64,000 nt of DNA from the NCBI GenBank assembly GCA_004369045.1, contig ML213514.1:604596-668595 (forward strand), read 5' to 3'. The position numbers were made by a program, and so were the translations under genes. The notes beneath the pieces were generated by a model. That model worked only from the letters and a program-made list of their open reading frames with translations. It made no database searches and was not told where the DNA came from. The DNA comes from Heliocybe sulcata. Its lineage: Eukaryota; Basidiomycota; Agaricomycetes; Gloeophyllales; Gloeophyllaceae. This document shows, piece by piece, positions 46,814 through 57,847 of the stretch; the stretch's first letter is position 1; every line of letters starts with the position of its first letter.

Positions 46814-47640
46814 ACGTGCAGCTGTGTTGCTTCACGAAAGGAATGTATCATTGCTATCCATCTATGTTAATTGTGTTTGGCCTTCTCCGAGTTCTGTCAG
46901 AATCTAACGCGCTTCCTGGTTCGGTCTCAGTGCTACTATTCTTGGGAGGTTATGCTGCTATTCTTGGAGGTTCGCCACAACAAATCGAGCGACAGTCATC
47001 CCTAACCCTCGCAATCTTGGGGATAACCCGAGGGCTGGGTAGCATTCAACTATCGGTGTCAGCCAGAACGACATGACGCTAGAGTCCACGGGCAAGACGT
47101 TCGTAGAGTATACCTGCCGTACTTTCTTTGCGTAATTCTGCATCATTGCGACTGAGGAATAAATGTTAGGCAGGGATGCAACAAAGAGCACTGCATGCTG
47201 GCGATGACAGAAGGCCGGTTATGAGAGTTCATCGTCGTTTGGCAATTGGCTGCGGGAATATCCGCCGGAGAGTGATGTAGCCATGCTTTTGTGCATTCGA
47301 GTCCGCCTGCCTTGTCTCAGCTCGTCCATTGTTTGCTCTAGCTTCCATCTTGCCGTAACTTCATGCGCTGCATGATGAGCCTCCAGTGATCCACCTACCG
47401 CGATACTTAGCTGAGTGGATAGGGACGCCCTGGTGGAGGTCACCCAGCGTAAGCGCAAGCTTGAGACCTCATGGAGGACCTCCATCCGAGAACGGCATAT
47501 AGTCACAGGAGCTAGAGACTCCGCGACGACGCGGCAAGGTCTACTTTGCGGCTATGGAATTTCGGATTGCAAACCCGGCTGTGTGGTTGATCACCCATTC
47601 CGTTGAAACGGTAGGTAGCATATCTACTCAAGCTACGGCA
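46814..47640. other. spacer between convergent genes
   Basis: About 830 bases between the 3' ends of ADI1 and the Maf-type gene. No gene seen. Confidence 0.45.
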
Positions 47641-48736
47641 TCATACAGCCAGAAAATCCGGCTCTTCGTCGATCAGGAGGTCTAAGAATTTGACGAAGGA
47701 AGTGGACGGGAACCCGACAACGTTATTGTAGTCGCCATCGATTTTCTTGACGAGCAGCGAACCGAGTCCCTGAAATAAGACACACGTAAGGCGGTTCAGT
47801 TCATCATAAGAGAGAGCGGATGTGATTTGACAGACCTGGATAGCGAAGCCGCCGGCGCGATCCCGCCCTTCGCCGTTCGAGACATACGCCTGGATGACGG
47901 ACTTTTCGTTATCCGCGAAGTGGACAAGCGTCCGCTCATCCATCGATCTGAAGGGCGCTTGGTTTAACGGCAAGATTCGCATGTCAAAGGTCGACGTACT
48001 TGATATCGTAGCCGGGAGCCGAGAGGATAGGGTATACTGAACGATGAGAACACTATGATTAGCCGTGCCAACAGAGCGTCGCTCGAAAAGAATGTACCTA
48101 AGCTAACACCCGTAACAACTTCACACATCCCTCCGTTCAAATCCAGCAGCATTCTGAGGTGGTCTTCCCCCGACTCGGGCTTTTCTAGTATGTCCTGCCT
48201 AGCTTGAGCGTAGGAGAAGTCTGAAGTCGGCCCCGAAATATGAGACAGCACGATGGTATCAGCTATCGGTTGGTAGAGATGCCAGTGTCAGCTAAGATAC
48301 CAGATCACAGCAATAACGGACCTCCGATGACAAGATCCGGGGGATCGTCAGGGTTCTCTTGCTGACAGCGCAACACATCAATCAAGCAGTGCCCAGTTCA
48401 TAAGCAGTGTATGACTTACGACGAGGCGCTCGTACACCTCCACTGCCTTATGAGTAGCCGTAGCTACGGGATATTCGTGCACGTCCTCGAATGAGCTCTG
48501 GGGCAGATCCTCCGCGAACGCCGAGGGTACAATTTCAGGAGCGATGCCCTGTAAGGAACAGGAGGTTGGAAAGTCGTCATTATGCGTCTATTTGGTCGGC
48601 ACGTACTCACGATAGCCTGCAGTATTTCCTTCCTCCGTGGACTGTTCGACGCCAGCACAATGCGCTTATCCGCGAGCTTGGAGAGAGCTGGGATCTTGAG
48701 GGCATGAGATAGGATAGGACTATGTTTTGGCGACAT
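47641..48736 (-). CDS. Maf-type nucleoside triphosphate pyrophosphatase
   Basis: Seven exons (48736-48611, 48548-48420, 48361-48322, 48262-48098, 48036-48000, 47947-47836, 47769-47641) give 245 residues. VLASNSPRRKEIL (residues 27-39) is the Maf SxSPRR motif. ATATHKAVEVYERL and VIGADTIVL supply the conserved Lys and Asp, and the late part GRDRAGGFAIQGLGSLLVKK then DGDYNNVVGFP is the usual C-terminal active-site region. The family hydrolyses non-canonical or excess nucleotides (dTTP, UTP and modified pyrimidines) to monophosphates, cleaning the pool; in animals the domain is fused to ASMT, here it stands alone. Two exons are small (40 and 37 nt). It is head to head with HUS1, 252 bases apart. 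This is not the MAF1 protein at 29.4 kb, despite the similar name. Confidence 0.93.
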
Positions 48737-48988
48737 TGAGACAGCGAAGGAAGTAGTGCCAGTGAAGTATTAGACGACGGCTATGAAGCTGGTGACGCAG
48801 AGAGAGAGAGGACATTGACAACTGACCATTCCGTCAAGCTCACATCTCGACGTGACAAACCATCACATGATCGTTGTCACGCGATTCATTTGCCCAGCGC
48901 GCGACCGCGTCTTACCCCATGCGCCTCAGGCGAAGTCCTTGCTAGCGTAGTATTCGACACAGGCTTTTGGCCCTGTTACTTTTTTCCG
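48737..48988. promoter_or_regulatory. shared divergent promoter region
   Basis: 252 bases separate the ATG of the Maf-type gene (minus) and the ATG of HUS1 (plus). No clear TATA box is seen on either side. TGACGTGACA-like and GAGAGAGAGAGG elements lie inside. Confidence 0.5.
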
Positions 48989-50222
48989 ATGAGATTTAGA
49001 GCATGCGTCGAGAATGTCCCTACATTTTGCAGTAAGTGCAACTGCAAGTTAGATTGCTTTACGCTCTCATCGCGCTCATTGGCAGAAATAATGCAAGTCA
49101 TAGACCGACTACAAAAGAAATGCATCATCCAATTCAAACCTGATGTCATGCGGATAATATGTCTGAGCGATGCCAATGAAGCTGGTATCCAGGTCTGGTC
49201 GTACGTCATCAAAATCTCGAGATTGATACTTGAAGCTCGATGGTGTACAGGGAGATCAAAGTATCCACGCTATTCAATGAGTACCGCATCCAATCAAATG
49301 CAGATAACATTATATCTATGAACATTGCTTCTGCGTCTCTCCTGCATGCACTGCAGGGTATACAGAATGCCTTGGCCACGTCCGGGACTGGATCAGGACT
49401 TGGAGGCGAAGAGGTGCTCATGAAGCTTGCGAAGAAGAACGATCAGGTACTGCACGCTCTATTGACGAATGCTATGATTGACCTCAGATATAGGCTTTGT
49501 TGAACTTCGCTCTGACGACGCCGACCCGCACGGGTCGTTTACAGTCCTTAACCTACGACGTCCGGATAGAGGTCCTGCGGGCCCTGGATATGACGAAGAT
49601 CAACGAACCTCTCTGTCCTGACGCCGACGTGAGTTATCGACTCTTTCTCTCTGAATGCCAACTAAGATCGCCGTCGATAGACGCTCGTCCTGCTGCCCTC
49701 CCTCCCCACCCTCCGCTCACCCGTCGAACGCCTCCGCGCGCTCTCATCTACCCTCTTCGTCCGAGCGAACATTGGCCCACCAACAAAGCTCCTCCTAGAA
49801 GTGACCGGCGACGAGAATGAAGTCAAGGTCAAAGTCGAATTCGGCGTGAAGTACGTTCAAATCAGTAAGCTATTCCTACTTATATCGTGTTTGTCCTTCT
49901 GTTAATCATGCCTGAAGATCGACAGGAAGAGGAAGACGCGGAAGCGCCAGGGAAAGATAAGGAAAGACTCTATAGCGTCCCGATCGTAGCGAAGAGTTTC
50001 GTCAAGTTCTTGAACTGCCATATAGTGAACGGACATGTCATTGCCGGTGCGTCATCTCGTACCGACGTTATTGAAGCCATCAGTAAACTGACTGGGCGGG
50101 TTTTAGCAATATGCCATCGACATTGTCTCATTTTGTACTTCTACATCGGTTCCGCGGGAGCGGATGCGGGAGGCGTACTTACATTCTATATACCGTCCTT
50201 GGTGGATGACGGGCCAATGTGA
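48989..50222 (+). CDS. HUS1: HUS1, subunit of the 9-1-1 checkpoint clamp
   Basis: Seven exons (48989-49031, 49086-49200, 49251-49446, 49494-49628, 49681-49864, 49918-50046, 50107-50222) give about 305 residues. MRFRACVENVPTF, RLQKKCIIQFKPDVMRIICL and VSTLFNEYRIQSNADN form the first PCNA-like half. SLLHALQGIQNALA, VKVKVEFGVKYVQI, VPIVAKSFVKFLNCHI and GGVLTFYIPSLVDDGPM form the second, ending in the known Hus1 C-terminus. With Rad9 and Rad1 it makes the 9-1-1 ring that Rad17-RFC loads at damaged DNA to activate the ATR kinase in the nucleus. The acceptor of intron 5 is uncertain: 49917 (GAAG) keeps the frame, and a second in-frame choice lies about 15 bases later. Confidence 0.92.
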
Positions 50223-50465
50223 GGCCGAACACCGAGGGTCGCTTTCGCTATATTTGCTGTATCTTTAGCTTGTATCCATAGTCACATTCCCTAGGCGTAT
50301 TGACTGGTCATCCTTCCTAGGTTAGGTTGACAGCACTCAGTAGGTTACACAGATGCGCGACCCCTATGGCATAACCAAGCAGCGTTGTCAATGGTGTACG
50401 CGAACATTTAGATACGAATATTGGCCCCGACCACCAAGCCCCCCGAGTGCACCACCCACCGCAGA
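50223..50465. other. spacer between convergent genes
   Basis: 243 bases between the stops of HUS1 and the GH12 gene. Nothing noted. Confidence 0.5.
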
Positions 50466-51486
50466 CTAATTCAGCGCAACGCAGTACTGCGACACCTGCA
50501 AATTTGCGTTGGTGCCCACAAACGGCTCAGTCCCCGCTTGAATAGCTACAATCCAGGTTCCATCAAAACCTGTCGCACTATCATCCAACAAAGACACAAA
50601 GACTCACAGTTGAGATACTGGCTGCTCGACACCCCCTCATTCGCCTCCAGGTACTGGAAGAATTGCGCCAAGTCACCCGAGAACGACGTGATCGTGCTGG
50701 TGGTGACGAATGAGTATACCGTCATCTGCCCGTTCGGTCCGGAATAGAGGTTCCAGGAGTGCCCGCCGATCGTGGGCGTGGCAATGGGGGAGCCGGAGGA
50801 GGAAATGGGGCCAGCGCCACCGAGGGCGTCGAGCCTGGTGCTCAGAGTTAGGCATATCAAAGTGGAAGAGAGGAGAAAGTGCAGAGAGGAGTGCACGCAC
50901 CAGACCATGACTTCGTAGTCCGCTGTACCCCCAGAGCTGGTGGACAGGAACATATCGTAGGCGACATCTGCTACCGCGCCCGAGGTGCCCGTGTACCTAG
51001 GATCGTCCCCCTTGCGTGAGCGCCACAAGCAGCAGCAACACGACCGCCGACTTACGTGTACCTCCACGTAGTAGGAATAGTGCTAACAGCCGACAACCTC
51101 GTCGGCGTCATAGACAACGCAGCGTTCGCGAAGCTTTTGACATTACTGCGTTTTTCCCCATTAGCACCCATCAACTCGCCCGCAGAAATAAACTGGTGTG
51201 AACCAAGACGTACTATTGCCCACCCTGCCACGACCAATGCGTGCCCCACGTGATGCAATCCCCACTAGTACTGTTGAGCCAGGAACATTGCGAACCAGAC
51301 GAAGCGTCGCCTTCGCCCCACAGATTCTGGTAGAGGGTGAAGTGGCCGCCGGTAGCGGTATCCCTATATAACGAACATAAGAGGGAGAATTACACAGCAG
51401 CATAGCACTTACCACTGCCCGCACATCTGCGCCGCCGCTAACCCCAGAGGCGCAAACACAAGCAGGGACGCAAAGTCGAGCTTCAT
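50466..51486 (-). CDS. GH12 endoglucanase (secreted)
   Basis: Six exons (51486-51413, 51363-51214, 51145-51056, 50996-50901, 50834-50608, 50545-50466) give 238 residues, the family norm. MKLDFASLLVFAPLGLAAAQ is a signal peptide, cut probably after AAAQ or just before. The mature start MCGQWDTATGGHFTLYQNLW, then QCSWLNSTSGD, is characteristic of fungal GH12. The nucleophile is Glu133 in DYEVMVW and the acid/base is Glu219 in QAGTEPF; their spacing fits Trichoderma Cel12A. The enzyme cuts beta-1,4-glucan (cellulose, and often xyloglucan or mixed-linkage glucan) outside the cell, with retention. There is no cellulose-binding module. TATAAAG (51543-51537, minus strand) lies about 50 bases upstream. 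Confidence 0.95.
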
Positions 51487-51536
51487 TGTGGCTGATCGCC
51501 TTCCACTATAATCAACAAGGACCAGCACAAACGCAC

Positions 51537-51543
51537 CTTTATA
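51537..51543 (-). promoter_or_regulatory. TATA box of the GH12 gene
   Basis: TATAAAG on the minus strand, about 50 bases before the ATG at 51486, matching a strongly inducible secreted-enzyme gene. Confidence 0.6.
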
Positions 51544-52210
51544 CCGTCCCAAGCATCCTTCCGGCATCACAGAAGTCATCTACGTCCATATGCCTCACGG
51601 ATTTCCCAGCGAACAGAGTCCGTCGTCAACACAACATGACCTGTCCCCGAGCTCTCGCCCTGCACGTCTTATTTACCCGCGCGGGCCGGACGGCCTGATC
51701 AACCGACGAAAGTTCCATACAGGAACGTCCCCTGCACACTCTGGGTTGCAGTCCGACGAAGCGTGGGTGAAGGAAGGTTGAGTGAATTGCTTCCGCCTTC
51801 TGGTGGCACTAGCGTTGGCTGAAGCGTTGGCTGATATAGTCTTAAGTGCCACTGCACCTGGAAGGTCTGCTGAAGACATTGGCCATGTAGAGGCTAGCGC
51901 TCGAATATACGGAGGTCTGTAAGTCGCTGAGCTGATCCCTCAAGTTGATATTCGGCCGCCGTAAGATGAGGACACCGATGCCTGCACCTTTAACGAACAC
52001 TTGACTGATACGGTTCTCTAGCGAACAACGATACATTGCTCACGCGGACTCACCAAAGAAATGCCTCAAGACAGCAGGACACCTCAGCTTGTGGTGTGCA
52101 GTAGCCAAGACGGATCTCGTGTCCAAGCCGGCAGCAAATGAAGCAATCCAAAGCCTCGTGATTTTAGTCGCATACAAAGTTACCTCTACAGAACCGCGAA
52201 GATCAACCCA
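51544..52210. other. spacer: GH12 upstream region
   Basis: Just under 670 bases, no gene seen. CTGGTGGCAC and TTGGCTGAAGCG repeats occur near 51800-51835 (GCGTTGGCTG twice). Confidence 0.4.
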
Positions 52211-53148
52211 TTACTCCTCCTTCTTCGTGTTAACCCTCTTTTCAGCCTCTGCGATCGCAGCGCTGTCCGTCGCCGGTTCACCGGCAGCAGCTACATGAAG
52301 TCCATCAGCCACTTCTACCAATATCATCACGCATAGACATCAACTAGACATACCTCCGAACATACCCCCCGCAGCCTTAAACGGCCTCTTCAGATCCCCC
52401 TCCGGCTTCTTGCCCAGTACATGGATCTGCACCACCTTTGCGTCGTACAGGTTCTTCATGCCCATGACGGCTTGCATGAACAGTGGCTGCGTGTACTTGA
52501 GGTAGAGGTGCAAGAAGCCCATCATCGCCACGGAGAAGAGGGCGCCGCGGAGCTGCGGGTGCACGGGTGTGTGAGTGAGAGAGCAGAGGATGAAGGGCAA
52601 GGAGGGCAGGGGAGACTTACTGCTTGGCTGGTCTGTCCCAGGTCATAGTCTCGCACGGTCGTAGTGACTAGAGCACCGGGATCCTTCGACTGTTCACATT
52701 GTCAAGACAAATTCCCTACTCAGCTGGTTGTGCGAGACTCACCATCGGGCTTGGCGGCTCGACTGGTCAACATGCCCATCAGACGAATACCTGAGTATTC
52801 AAAATAGTCTGCTCACCATACTTCAAGACTGTCTGGTCATTTTTTGACTTGATCTATCCAACCAGTCTCACTACTCCTCGCCCTACTCATGCACCGGAAT
52901 CATTACTCACCTTCATCGACGTATAGTAGTACGTCCCAAGAATGATCATCTGACTAGCAAGGTATCCCATCCGGACATATGTGAGCGTCTCAGGGTCGTC
53001 GAAAGGTACTTTGCGCGCCACTGCAAATGAGGCAAAGGAGCATAACTTCCATTAGCCGATAGAACGAGTGTATACGTAGCGATAATGACTGACGCTGCAT
53101 GACCACTAGGGACACGACGAGGTTCTGGATAGCAGGGTTCGACGACAT
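52211..53148 (-). CDS. PHO88: SND3/PHO88, ER membrane targeting factor
   Basis: Seven exons (53148-53094, 53020-52911, 52853-52817, 52762-52743, 52689-52621, 52552-52354, 52290-52211) give 189 residues, the usual length. MSSNPAIQNLVVSLVVMQLA and YVRMGYLASQMIILGTYYYT are the N-terminal membrane-associated segments. NDQTVLKYVEPPSPM, VTTTVRDYDLGQTSQ and AMMGFLHLYLKYTQPLFMQA are hallmark blocks of Pho88/Snd3. In yeast the protein was first linked to phosphate uptake and later shown to act as Snd3 in the SRP-independent route that directs proteins to the ER. Exon 4 is only 20 nt and encodes most of VEPPSPM; its identity to the family motif supports it. Exon 3 is 37 nt. Confidence 0.93.
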
Positions 53149-53451
53149 TGTTATTTACCAAAGACACAGGAAGACCGGGTGCGAGAAGAGGGCGGCGGCG
53201 CTGCGCAAGACGGTGACGAAGCGTTAATTGCGCTGCCCTTTAGGCTTCCCACGGATGTGTCCAGCACGTGGAGGAGATGATCCACGTGGCCGACCTGGAA
53301 AGGGAATAGTCGGCACTGACGTCAAAGATCGCGCCCCGCACGCCTTGAGTTCGCCAAAGTGTTCGCCAAACTATAAAGTCTGCTCATGAAACAACGCGCT
53401 CTCTCCCCCAACCACCACAGCTAACACGAGCACGACACTGGCGCTTCTATC
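53149..53451. other. divergent spacer with TATA box
   Basis: About 300 bases between the ATGs of SND3/PHO88 (minus) and SLM1 (plus). TATAAAG at 53372-53378 lies 80 bases before the SLM1 start. Confidence 0.5.
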
Positions 53452-55403
53452 ATGCTCAACGGCGACAAAGACGCAGTTTCCATATCTCGCGCACCGTCCC
53501 GAGCGTCGAGACACACCGCAGCGGGGTCAACGGTTTCTCGGGCACAGTCTCTCATCAGAAAGAATGCCGCCCCACAGGACTTGCGCCCTTCTGATATCCT
53601 CATCGAACGCTTCACTGCATGGAAAGTCATCGTCAAGCAGTTAATCGCGTACTTCGAGGTGAGCTGGCCGACCGTCCACCTGCCCACTCATGCCTGACCT
53701 TCAAGCCCTTCCACTATTTGCCTGCGTAGGGTATTGCAGACATTGAGAACAACACCGCCCGCGAACTCACCAAGCTCGGCGCTGTGATCCAGGTCCCTTT
53801 CCGGGCAGGGAACCAATTCCTGGGCGAGGGAGGCTTGCAGGACATTTACTATGGCGTCCGAGACAAGACGCGGGTGATTGCGGACCAGCACGCCAACCTC
53901 GGCCGGACGATCGACAGCTCGATTGTGCAGCACCTGCAAAAGTTGAGGACAGAGATCAAGGCGCATATCAAGGTGAATATATCGTCCCTCTGGACGGCTG
54001 ACTCGGATAGCTCACGCGAGTGTAGAATGTACAAAATGATACAGGCAAGCTTGCGACGAGCGTCGCGAAGGAGAGAGAACTGTCTGCACGGCTTATTGGC
54101 GAGCTGGCGACGAACATCTCCGTCTTCAAGAACACGCCCATGAATGTCACGAACAAGAGCGATCCGTAAGCCTGCCCCCACTCTCCCCCAACGATCTATA
54201 TGCATACCTCTCTCCTCTATCTAGGTATGTCGCCAACACCGCCGTCGCACGTCAACTCCAGAAACAAGTCCACGAAGAAAATGCGCTCCAAAAGTCCATC
54301 ATCATCATGCAACAAAACTCTGCCCACTTTGAGGAGGGCATTGTCCGTGCCCTCCAATCCGCATGGCAAACCTTTGACGAGTGGCAGAACCGCATGTCGA
54401 CCTCTATCCAAGACTCGTGGCGTGCCATGTCCGTCCAATTCGCAAGCCTCCCCCCAGACCGGGAGTGGATCACGTTCAGCGCCAGGTCGGATCATTTGTT
54501 GGACCCCGAGACGCCGCTGAGGAACCCGGAGGCTATCAATTATCCGAGCAAGGAGGATCCGTGTGTCGTGCCGGTGCATAGTGGGTATTTGGAGCGGAAG
54601 AAAAGGTATACCAGGAGTTATAAGGAGAGCTATTATGTCCTTACGCCGGCGGGGTTCTTGCATGAGTATGCGAACTCGGACCCGGTATCAGCACCGAACC
54701 CTGTATTCTCGCTTTTCCTCCCGATGTGCACGCTTGGCCCACCGTCCTCTACTTCGGCGAAGTCGCATAAATTCCATATCGAGGGGCGCAAAGATGGCAC
54801 CGGGACGACGAAAACTGGTTCACTAAGGCTTAGTATGAGTCGGGATCACGCATGGTCATTCAAAGCGAGGAGCCACGAGGAGATGATGGAGTGGTGGAAT
54901 GATGTGCGGATGTTGTGTGCGCGGTATTTGGTGGCGAGCGAGCAGATGGAGAGAAGTGGGCCGGTTGCGGCTGCCGTGCGGGCTGCGGGGTATGTGAGTG
55001 AGCCAGAGGGGAGCGAGGAGGATGAGGGGAGTAGCGTTGAGGAGGAAGAAGAAGAGGCGGCGGGGTTAGATGGGGATGGAGAGGGGGAGGAAGGGTATGA
55101 GGATGCGAGGAGTGAGGAGTTGCTGGGATATGCCAGTCAGCATGAGGGGAGGGGCTATCTTGTGAGTGTCCGAGCACTGATGCCACTTATACTGAGGACA
55201 GGCTGATGGGAGAGTAGGACGAGAAAAAACGGGATCCCGAGACTCATACGGGCGGACTGGGGAGGAAGCCAAGCAAGAGGCAGCAGGAGAAGGCGCCGAT
55301 GGGGAGGAGCCCGAACGAGGTGCCGTCAATGGTCCCTGGGGAGGATGAGGGGGGCCCAGGGCCTGCGCCGGTGGAGAGTAGTCGGTTTGCGGAGCATTTG
55401 TGA
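53452..55403 (+). CDS. SLM1: SLM1/SLM2-type BAR and PH domain protein (TORC2 effector)
   Basis: Five exons (53452-53658, 53730-53972, 54026-54165, 54225-55161, 55218-55403) give 570 residues. PSDILIERFTAWKVIVKQLI (about 48-67) through LQSAWQTFDEWQNRMSTSIQ (about 240-260) is a long helical region matching the Slm F-BAR-like domain. A PH domain follows at about 315-430, from HSGYLERKKRYTRSYKESYY to the Trp-containing final helix MMEWWNDVRMLC. The C-terminal part is acidic (EEEEEEAAGLDGDGEGEE). In yeast Slm1 and Slm2 bind PI(4,5)P2 at eisosomes and bring the kinase Ypk1 to TORC2 for control of sphingolipid synthesis and actin. Orthology to Slm1 versus Slm2 cannot be told; basidiomycetes usually have one gene. 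Confidence 0.9.
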
Positions 55404-56498
55404 GACGGTGGATGGACTGCATAGTTGAGAGGGAGTTTGTTGTATTTGTATGCCCTGTTGTAAGTGTGTCATCAGCGACGTGCAATGGCACTAGCGTTGT
55501 TCAGGTGTAATTTTTTGTATGTACATACGCCACTGTTTCCAACCATGGATTGGATTTCCGCTGTGTGGTGGGTCTTGACTGGTCAGTGTCCGAGTGGGGG
55601 TGGTCCTGAGAGCAACGTCATAAGGAGAAGAGTACTCGGGAACCTAGCTCGCAGGAAAGGCAGTGCTGGAGTCGTGCAGTACCATCTTGCCTGCCTACGC
55701 TCTACAGAGCTTATGAGCCGAGTCAGAGACTGAAGTACTTATAGCGATATGCGCAGCACGGCCTTGCCACTAAGTGCTGTCGGGTAGAAAAGACCAATAC
55801 GCCCACGATTTGGCAACCTACTTACGGGTTGCCGGCGCTGACAGCGGTAGAATTGCTGACTCGCAAGCTGAGATGAAGCGGCTGTGGCTGTAGGGTGATT
55901 CTCCGCCGGATCTTGCCGCAACCAATCGCGTGGCGTTTTCAAGAGGTCCTTCCTTTAGCGAGTGATTGACAAATGACCCGCTCCTCTGGCAGCTGTCTGA
56001 TTCGTAGGCGTACCTATATTGTGGGGGTGGAAACGAGGGTGAAGGTATCTCGCAGATACCATTCCCCTCTACCGTACCCTGCCATGCTGTATATAGCCTG
56101 GGACGTCTAGGTGAACGACGACGCGGTCTCCGGGACATGGGACGTGGGCGACGCGTTAACCCTATGTCCTGGCCGAAGTTTCGGCGAGGCAGCGCAACTC
56201 GGTGGTCTTGCATGACGGGAGGTCAGATCTCAGAGATTACAATTTCTGGTCTCAAGGGATGCAGCGCGGAAGAAATTCCCATGACATTTGAATTTTGGGC
56301 TCGCCGGGGGACTGGGAAAGCTTACGCGGTGGAGGGCCTGGCACACGGGACGTAACGTAAGGTCGCGATAGCCCCAATCTCGACCGGGCGCCGAGCAGAG
56401 CACTAGTGACGAGGCAGCCCGGCAAGAAGCTCGCCTGACGCCTTTGATTGATAACGTCTTTGATTGCTTAACCAGCGACTAAGGCATACTGAGGACGA
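55404..56498. other. spacer, no supported gene
   Basis: About 1.1 kb, short frames only. ATAACGTCTTTGATTG-like words are repeated near 56445-56468 (CTTTGATTG twice). Confidence 0.4.
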
Positions 56499-56505
56499 TA
56501 TATAA
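56499..56505 (+). promoter_or_regulatory. TATA box of the SDR gene
   Basis: TATATAA lies 52 bases upstream of the ATG at 56551. Confidence 0.6.
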
Positions 56506-56550
56506 GACTGAGCATATTATCGCTTTCTTGTCATCGTCAAGTACAGCGCC

Positions 56551-57725
56551 ATGCCCGCACACGCGGAGGACATTGCCGTTACACATTATCGCGATGTCTA
56601 CCCGGGCATCGACATCGCTACCCGGCTGAAGGACGCGGCGAAGGACAAGGTCATCTATATCACCGGTGTGAGTGCCTTAAATGATCCATAAGTCTCCAGT
56701 CAATTCATCTGCTACGGAGCAGGCCTCCCGCGGCATCGGTGAGTCGACCGTCTATGCGTACGCAAAAGCAGGCGCGAGCGGGATCTTCATCACCGCGCGC
56801 TCTGTCGCGGACTTGGAGACTGTTGCTGCGAATGCAAAGAAGATCTCGCCGACCGTGGAGGTGGTGCCGTGCGCTGTGGATGTCACTGACGCGAAACAGG
56901 TCGGCGAGAGTGTCAGGAAGTGCGTGGACAAGTTTGGGAGGATCGATGTTGCTATTTCGAATGCGGGGTATCTGGGAAGAAGGGCAAAGATCGGGGATTC
57001 TGATCCTGATGATTGGTGGATGGCAGTGGTAAGCCGTTGACCCATAGTTATTGTTGCCTGACCTGTGTCATACTGAGAAATATTCCAGACCGTCAGCGTT
57101 AGTGAGTATAACTCGCCCGTTTGTGCAAGTGTAAACAACAAGAGCTTACCCTTCATAAGGGGGTGCATTCAACGTGATCCACCACAGCATCAAACACCTC
57201 GTCCAGACGAAGGGCTATGCCATCCTGGTGTCCTCTGCAGGGGCGCAGATCAGGCATCCGACTGCAAGTGGCTACCAGAGCGCAAAGCACCAGCTCAACC
57301 GCTTCGCTGAGTTCATCCAAGTCGGTAAGGCGCCTGGACCTCTGATTGCGGATCACGACGCCTGACCCTAGGTGATGTAGAGTACGGCTCAGAGGGTGTG
57401 AAGGTCTTCTCGATCCACCCGGGACGCGTTCCGTATGTTCTGAATCTCTGGCGCTCATAGTCTCACCGTGACTGACAATCTGCCACCATGTAGCACAAAG
57501 CTGGCAATGAGCGAGCCTTCCATTATCCCATACCTCACCGACAAAGCCGAGCTCGCTGCGCATGCAATGGTCCGCCTCACGAGCGGGTCGGAGGACTACC
57601 TCAGTGGGAGGTACGTCAGCGTTGACTGGGACTTGGATGAGCTCGCAAAGAGGAGGAAGGAGATTGAAGAGGACGATTTGTTGAAGAATAGATTGGATGT
57701 TGGGAGTCTGGCAAATGCTCTCTAG
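56551..57725 (+). CDS. classical short-chain dehydrogenase/reductase
   Basis: Six exons (56551-56667, 56723-57028, 57089-57101, 57160-57324, 57381-57432, 57494-57725) give 294 residues. TGASRGIG at 38-45 is the nucleotide-binding motif, interrupted by an intron exactly after TG. ISNAGYLG is the NAG motif; Ser171 in LVSSAGAQ and the YQSAK pair (Tyr184, Lys188) are the catalytic residues. HPGRVPTKLAM is the loop after the active site. Exon 3 is only 13 nt (TVSV and one base) and is needed to restore the conserved N-x-x-G-x-FNVIH helix. The family oxidises or reduces alcohols and ketones with NAD(P)(H); the substrate is unknown. The ATG follows a TATA box by 52 bases. Confidence 0.9.
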
Positions 57726-57847
57726 TATACGTATTCTAGGGGGCGCTTCATGTATGATGTTGCAAAAACGTCAGAGCACACGGTTTAGAAGGCAGATCCA
57801 TACGAGATTGGAGAGCGAGAGCACTGATACTGAGTATTGAATCCTCG
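57726..57847. other. short spacer
   Basis: Downstream of the SDR gene. Nothing noted. Confidence 0.4.

Noticed and set aside
47641-48736. Naming this gene MAF1
   Set aside because: It is the bacterial-type Maf pyrophosphatase family. The RNA polymerase III repressor MAF1 is a different protein, at 29375-30427.
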